DNA of 24,418 nucleotides from Methylophilaceae bacterium (GTDB lineage: Bacteria; Pseudomonadota; Gammaproteobacteria; Burkholderiales; Methylophilaceae): the NCBI GenBank assembly GCA_947379975.1, contig CANCPF010000026.1, forward strand, positions 1 to 24,418. The letters run 5' to 3'. How positions within the stretch are numbered: the first letter of the stretch is position 1; the number at the start of each line of letters is the position of its first letter. Shown here one piece after another: positions 22,222 through 24,418 of this stretch. Position numbers and translations under genes: made by a program. The notes beneath the pieces were generated by a model. That model searched no databases. It was not told where the DNA came from and was given only the letters and a program-made list of their open reading frames with translations.

Positions 22222-23097
22222 TTAGTTAGCCTTTACAACCTTAAAACCATAATAAGTGCCAAACTCACCTTCAGGCTCATGGTAGACAAATAGCATATCA
22301 TTGGCATAACCTGTGCCATTAAAATGATTTTGAGAACGTAGTCTTAAGTCTTTAGGTAATTCACTTTTGCCCACATACTTGCCGGTCAAGTCAAATATTA
22401 ATGCCGCTTTGTGATCGACATCAATCAGTACTAACTCTTCGCCTTTTATGCCGCTATAGGCAATAAAGTGCGCGCTAATTTCATCATGCACAACGCCGGC
22501 TTTAGTAAAGTCTAAGTCAATTTCACTGACTTTTTCGCGTGATTTTAAATCTACCACCCATACTTTATTGCCTCGTTCTTGTTTGGCATAATATTGATTA
22601 GTGTCCGGGTTGTAGCTTGGCATGGTAGCTGCATCGCCAAATGCCGGATTAAACTGAATCACCTCATTCGATGTATCTTTAAGGTCGCCAGTTTCAGTTA
22701 AGTCTAAAGAATAGATGCCGGTATTGGGCGATTGGCCAGCATCGCTAGAAACGTTGTAAGTAATCGTTTCTAACTTATCACTATTCTTATTGTAATAAAT
22801 AGAGCGGTTGTCATAACCCGGATGCGCGGAGCTGACAAATTTACCTTCATCATCATAAACATGAATCTGTGATTTTGATGTGGCAGATTCATACTCACTC
22901 GCCATCGGCGCTAAGCCACCATCAGCAATGTAATAGCGCTTTAAGCCAGGAATATGTGCAACAGTCATAGGCCGAGTGCTGGGTTTTTTTACCAATGGAA
23001 TCTTAATGCCAACTTGGGCATCCGCTAAAATTTCAGCATGGGCTGCTTGTAATGCTGTCAGTAAAGCGACAGAAAATAAAACATTTGAGAGGCGCAT
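22222..23097 (-). CDS. Unrecognised secreted protein, possibly beta-propeller
   Basis: The 291-residue product has a clear Sec signal peptide (cleavage near AHA-E, 21/22) and no cysteine in the mature part. I do not recognise the family. The mature sequence alternates short beta-strand-like stretches (IHVYDDEGKFVSS, RSIYYNKNSDKLETITYN, TGIYSLDLTETGDL, KVWVVDLKSREKVSEIDLDF, ELVLIDVDHKAALIFDLTGKYVGKSEL) with turns. This resembles NHL or YncE-like propeller repeats, perhaps four or five blades. No catalytic motif is seen. An AAAGAG Shine-Dalgarno sits before the ATG. It stands alone between a terminator and queA. Possible roles are periplasmic binding or scaffolding; nothing firmer can be said. 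Confidence 0.8.
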   Translation of the reverse strand: MRLSNVLFSVALLTALQAAHAEILADAQVGIKIPLVKKPSTRPMTVAHIPGLKRYYIADGGLAPMASEYESATSKSQIHVYDDEGKFVSSAHPGYDNRSIYYNKNSDKLETITYNVSSDAGQSPNTGIYSLDLTETGDLKDTSNEVIQFNPAFGDAATMPSYNPDTNQYYAKQERGNKVWVVDLKSREKVSEIDLDFTKAGVVHDEISAHFIAYSGIKGEELVLIDVDHKAALIFDLTGKYVGKSELPKDLRLRSQNHFNGTGYANDMLFVYHEPEGEFGTYYGFKVVKAN

Positions 23098-23216
23098 AAT
23101 TACTCTTTCTTAATGAAATTCACTAATGATATTTTTATTTATCGATATTGTGATTTAGTCAGAATGTAGACTGGATTCGTTCAATGATTGCTGAAATTTA
23201 GTAGTCGAAATGTTAT

Positions 23217-24269
23217 TTAATTAACCAGTTGTTGCTCTATTAACATTGCATCACCATAACTAAAAAAACGATATTGCGCAGAAATCGCGTGTGCGTAAGC
23301 TTTTTTAATATTATCCATACCAGCAAATGCTGACACTAACATGAGCAAAGTACTTTTGGGTAAATGAAAGTTGGTAAACAAACGGTCGACTACCTTAAAA
23401 CGATACCCTGGCGTAATAAAGATATCTGTTTCGCCGCTGCCTGCTTGTAAATCACCCGTCATATTTGTAGCACTAAGCCGTGCCGCACTTTCTAATGCGC
23501 GCAAGGCAGTGGTGCCAATAGCAGTTACTTTACCGCCGCTATTTTTAGTCTGGTTAATCATCTCTATAGTATCTTGTGAAATGTTATAGAGTTCACTGTG
23601 CATGATATGTTCATTAATATTGTCTACACGCACCGGCTGAAAAGTACCTGCACCCACATGCAAAGTGACGTAAGCAATATCAATGCCTTTTTGTTTGAGT
23701 TGCGTTAGCATAGCCTCATTAAAGTGTAAGCCTGCTGTTGGCGCGGCTACAGCGCCCAAATGTTTACTAAACACGGTTTGATAACGCTCTTCATCTTCTT
23801 GCGTGGCCGCGTGTGTAATATAAGGTGGCAAAGGTAAAGCTCCGTGCTGCTCAAGTAAATCTAAAACAGAAATATCACTTAAAAAGCGTAGCTCAAATAA
23901 ATCATCATGCCTAGCCGTCACTTCAACATTAAACGCATCTGACAATGTTAACTGGCTGCCAATTTTAGGCGCACGCGACGCTCTAACGTGAGCGTAAGCG
24001 GTATGTTGGTCAATCACACGTTCAATAAGCACTTCAACATTTCCGCCTGTAAGTTTGTGGCCAAACAACCTAGCCTTAATCACGCGGGTGTCGTTAAACA
24101 CCAACAAATCGCCGGCATTTAAGAAATTAGCTAAGTCACTAAAGGCTTCGTCATGCAAAGAACCGTCTATTCCATTGACGTGCAACATGCGGCTAGCCGT
24201 TCTGTCAGAGGTCGGATGTTGGGCAATTAATGAGTCGGGTAAATAAAAATCGAAATCTTCTGTTCGCAT
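23217..24269 (-). CDS. queA: tRNA preQ1(34) S-adenosylmethionine ribosyltransferase-isomerase
   Basis: QueA transfers and isomerises the ribosyl moiety of S-adenosylmethionine to make epoxyqueuosine at position 34 of tRNAs with GUN anticodons. The 350-residue protein is near the E. coli length (356). It shows LPDSLIAQHPTSDRTASRML, LVFNDTRVIKARLFG, LPLPPYITH, VAAPTAGLHF, LHVGAGTFQPVR, IGTTALRALESAA, and DIFITPGYRFKVVDRLFTNFHLPKSTLLMLVSAFAG at the C-terminus. It has its own minus-strand -10 box (TATAAT, 24305-24310). Its usual neighbour tgt is absent here, so queuosine genes are not clustered in this window. It is divergent from tRNA-Leu. Confidence 0.94.
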   Translation of the reverse strand: MRTEDFDFYLPDSLIAQHPTSDRTASRMLHVNGIDGSLHDEAFSDLANFLNAGDLLVFNDTRVIKARLFGHKLTGGNVEVLIERVIDQHTAYAHVRASRAPKIGSQLTLSDAFNVEVTARHDDLFELRFLSDISVLDLLEQHGALPLPPYITHAATQEDEERYQTVFSKHLGAVAAPTAGLHFNEAMLTQLKQKGIDIAYVTLHVGAGTFQPVRVDNINEHIMHSELYNISQDTIEMINQTKNSGGKVTAIGTTALRALESAARLSATNMTGDLQAGSGETDIFITPGYRFKVVDRLFTNFHLPKSTLLMLVSAFAGMDNIKKAYAHAISAQYRFFSYGDAMLIEQQLVN

Positions 24270-24291
24270 AATTCCAAGAGCTTGCTATAAT
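24263..24291 (+). promoter_or_regulatory. tRNA-Leu promoter
   Basis: TTCGCA (24263-24268), a 17-base spacer and a perfect TATAAT (24286-24291) preceded by TGC (extended -10) form a strong promoter. A GC-rich discriminator GGCGGT follows, typical of stable-RNA promoters under stringent control. The -35 box overlaps the queA start codon on the other strand. Confidence 0.7.
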
Positions 24292-24304
24292 GGCGGTTGT
24301 TGCA

Positions 24305-24310
24305 ATTATA
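24305..24310 (-). promoter_or_regulatory. Probable -10 box for queA
   Basis: TATAAT on the minus strand would start transcription near 24298, about 29 bases before the queA ATG. Its -35 region is weak. It faces the tRNA-Leu promoter, and the two predicted start sites nearly coincide. Confidence 0.45.
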
Positions 24311-24331
24311 CAGTAATGTATTTTCCAAAAG

Positions 24332-24418
24332 GCCGGGATGGCGGAATTGGTAGACGCACGGGACTCAAAATCCCGCGCTGGTAACAGCGTGGGGGTTCGA
24401 TTCCCCCTCCCGGCACCA
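24332..24418 (+). tRNA. tRNA-Leu (anticodon CAA)
   Basis: The 87-base tRNA has an encoded CCA at the window end. The acceptor stem is GCCGGGA/TCCCGGC, the D arm contains GGTAGACGC, and the anticodon arm is CGGGA-CTCAAAA-TCCCG with anticodon CAA (24366-24368) reading UUG. A long class-II variable arm (CGCTG-GTAA-CAGCG) precedes the T arm GGGGG-TTCGATT-CCCCC. The long variable arm and the A-rich anticodon loop mark it as leucine. It is transcribed divergently from queA and is probably complete. Whether it is followed by other RNAs cannot be seen. Confidence 0.97.

Overview
The window looks like ordinary chromosome from a Gram-negative, ubiquinone-using proteobacterium, most likely a betaproteobacterium. 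The gene set (coq7, rlhA, tsaB-rimI followed by a uracil-DNA-glycosylase-like gene, proS followed by a lytic transglycosylase, many signal peptides and lipoproteins) and the AT-leaning codon use would fit Methylophilaceae (Methylotenera-like). That placement is inference, because no rRNA or other taxonomic marker is present. I see no prophage, insertion sequence or CRISPR array, and no gene-free stretch longer than 300 bases.

Layout. 42-440: a YjdM/PhnA-like zinc-ribbon protein ends at a strong bidirectional terminator shared with the convergent rlhA (23S rRNA C2501 hydroxylation). 2429-3069: a compact antitoxin/toxin pair with a perfect inverted repeat in its promoter. 3106-5912: bioA overlapping dacB. 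6042-7425: an FKBP-type prolyl isomerase lipoprotein, then an OsmC-like protein overlapping a VOC-fold protein. 7434-11384 (minus strand): a DUF2322-like protein and coq7 as one unit, an orphan GlcF-like Fe-S protein, and a CtpA-type protease closed by a terminator. 11503-12406: a SelT/W/H-like redox protein and a convergent NlpC/P60 hydrolase.

12524-16655 is the most interesting block. It is a tightly overlapping plus-strand operon: yoaA-type helicase, arfB, tsaB, rimI and a 212-residue protein. The last protein looks like a family-4 uracil-DNA glycosylase that has lost its Fe-S cysteines and catalytic motifs, and it also resembles the DNA polymerase III psi subunit (HolD). In E. coli both YoaA and psi bind the chi subunit (HolC), so this operon may carry both chi partners.

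16842-18880: lemA plus two TPM-domain genes, the latter linked by a possible 17-codon micro-ORF joined by TAATG at both ends. 18988-21330: proS and a lytic transglycosylase whose signal peptide lies in a different frame from its catalytic domain. 21559-22071: a DUF1097 membrane protein with a terminator. 22222-23097: an unrecognised secreted protein. 23217-24418: queA divergent from tRNA-Leu(CAA), with overlapping promoters.

Functional themes are translation and tRNA quality (rlhA, arfB, tsaB, rimI, proS, queA, tRNA-Leu), envelope and peptidoglycan maintenance (dacB, ctpA, NlpC/P60, lytic transglycosylase, FKBP), and cofactor or redox metabolism (bioA, coq7, GlcF-like, OsmC-like, SelT-like). 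All family assignments come from recognised motifs and remembered homologues; no search was run.
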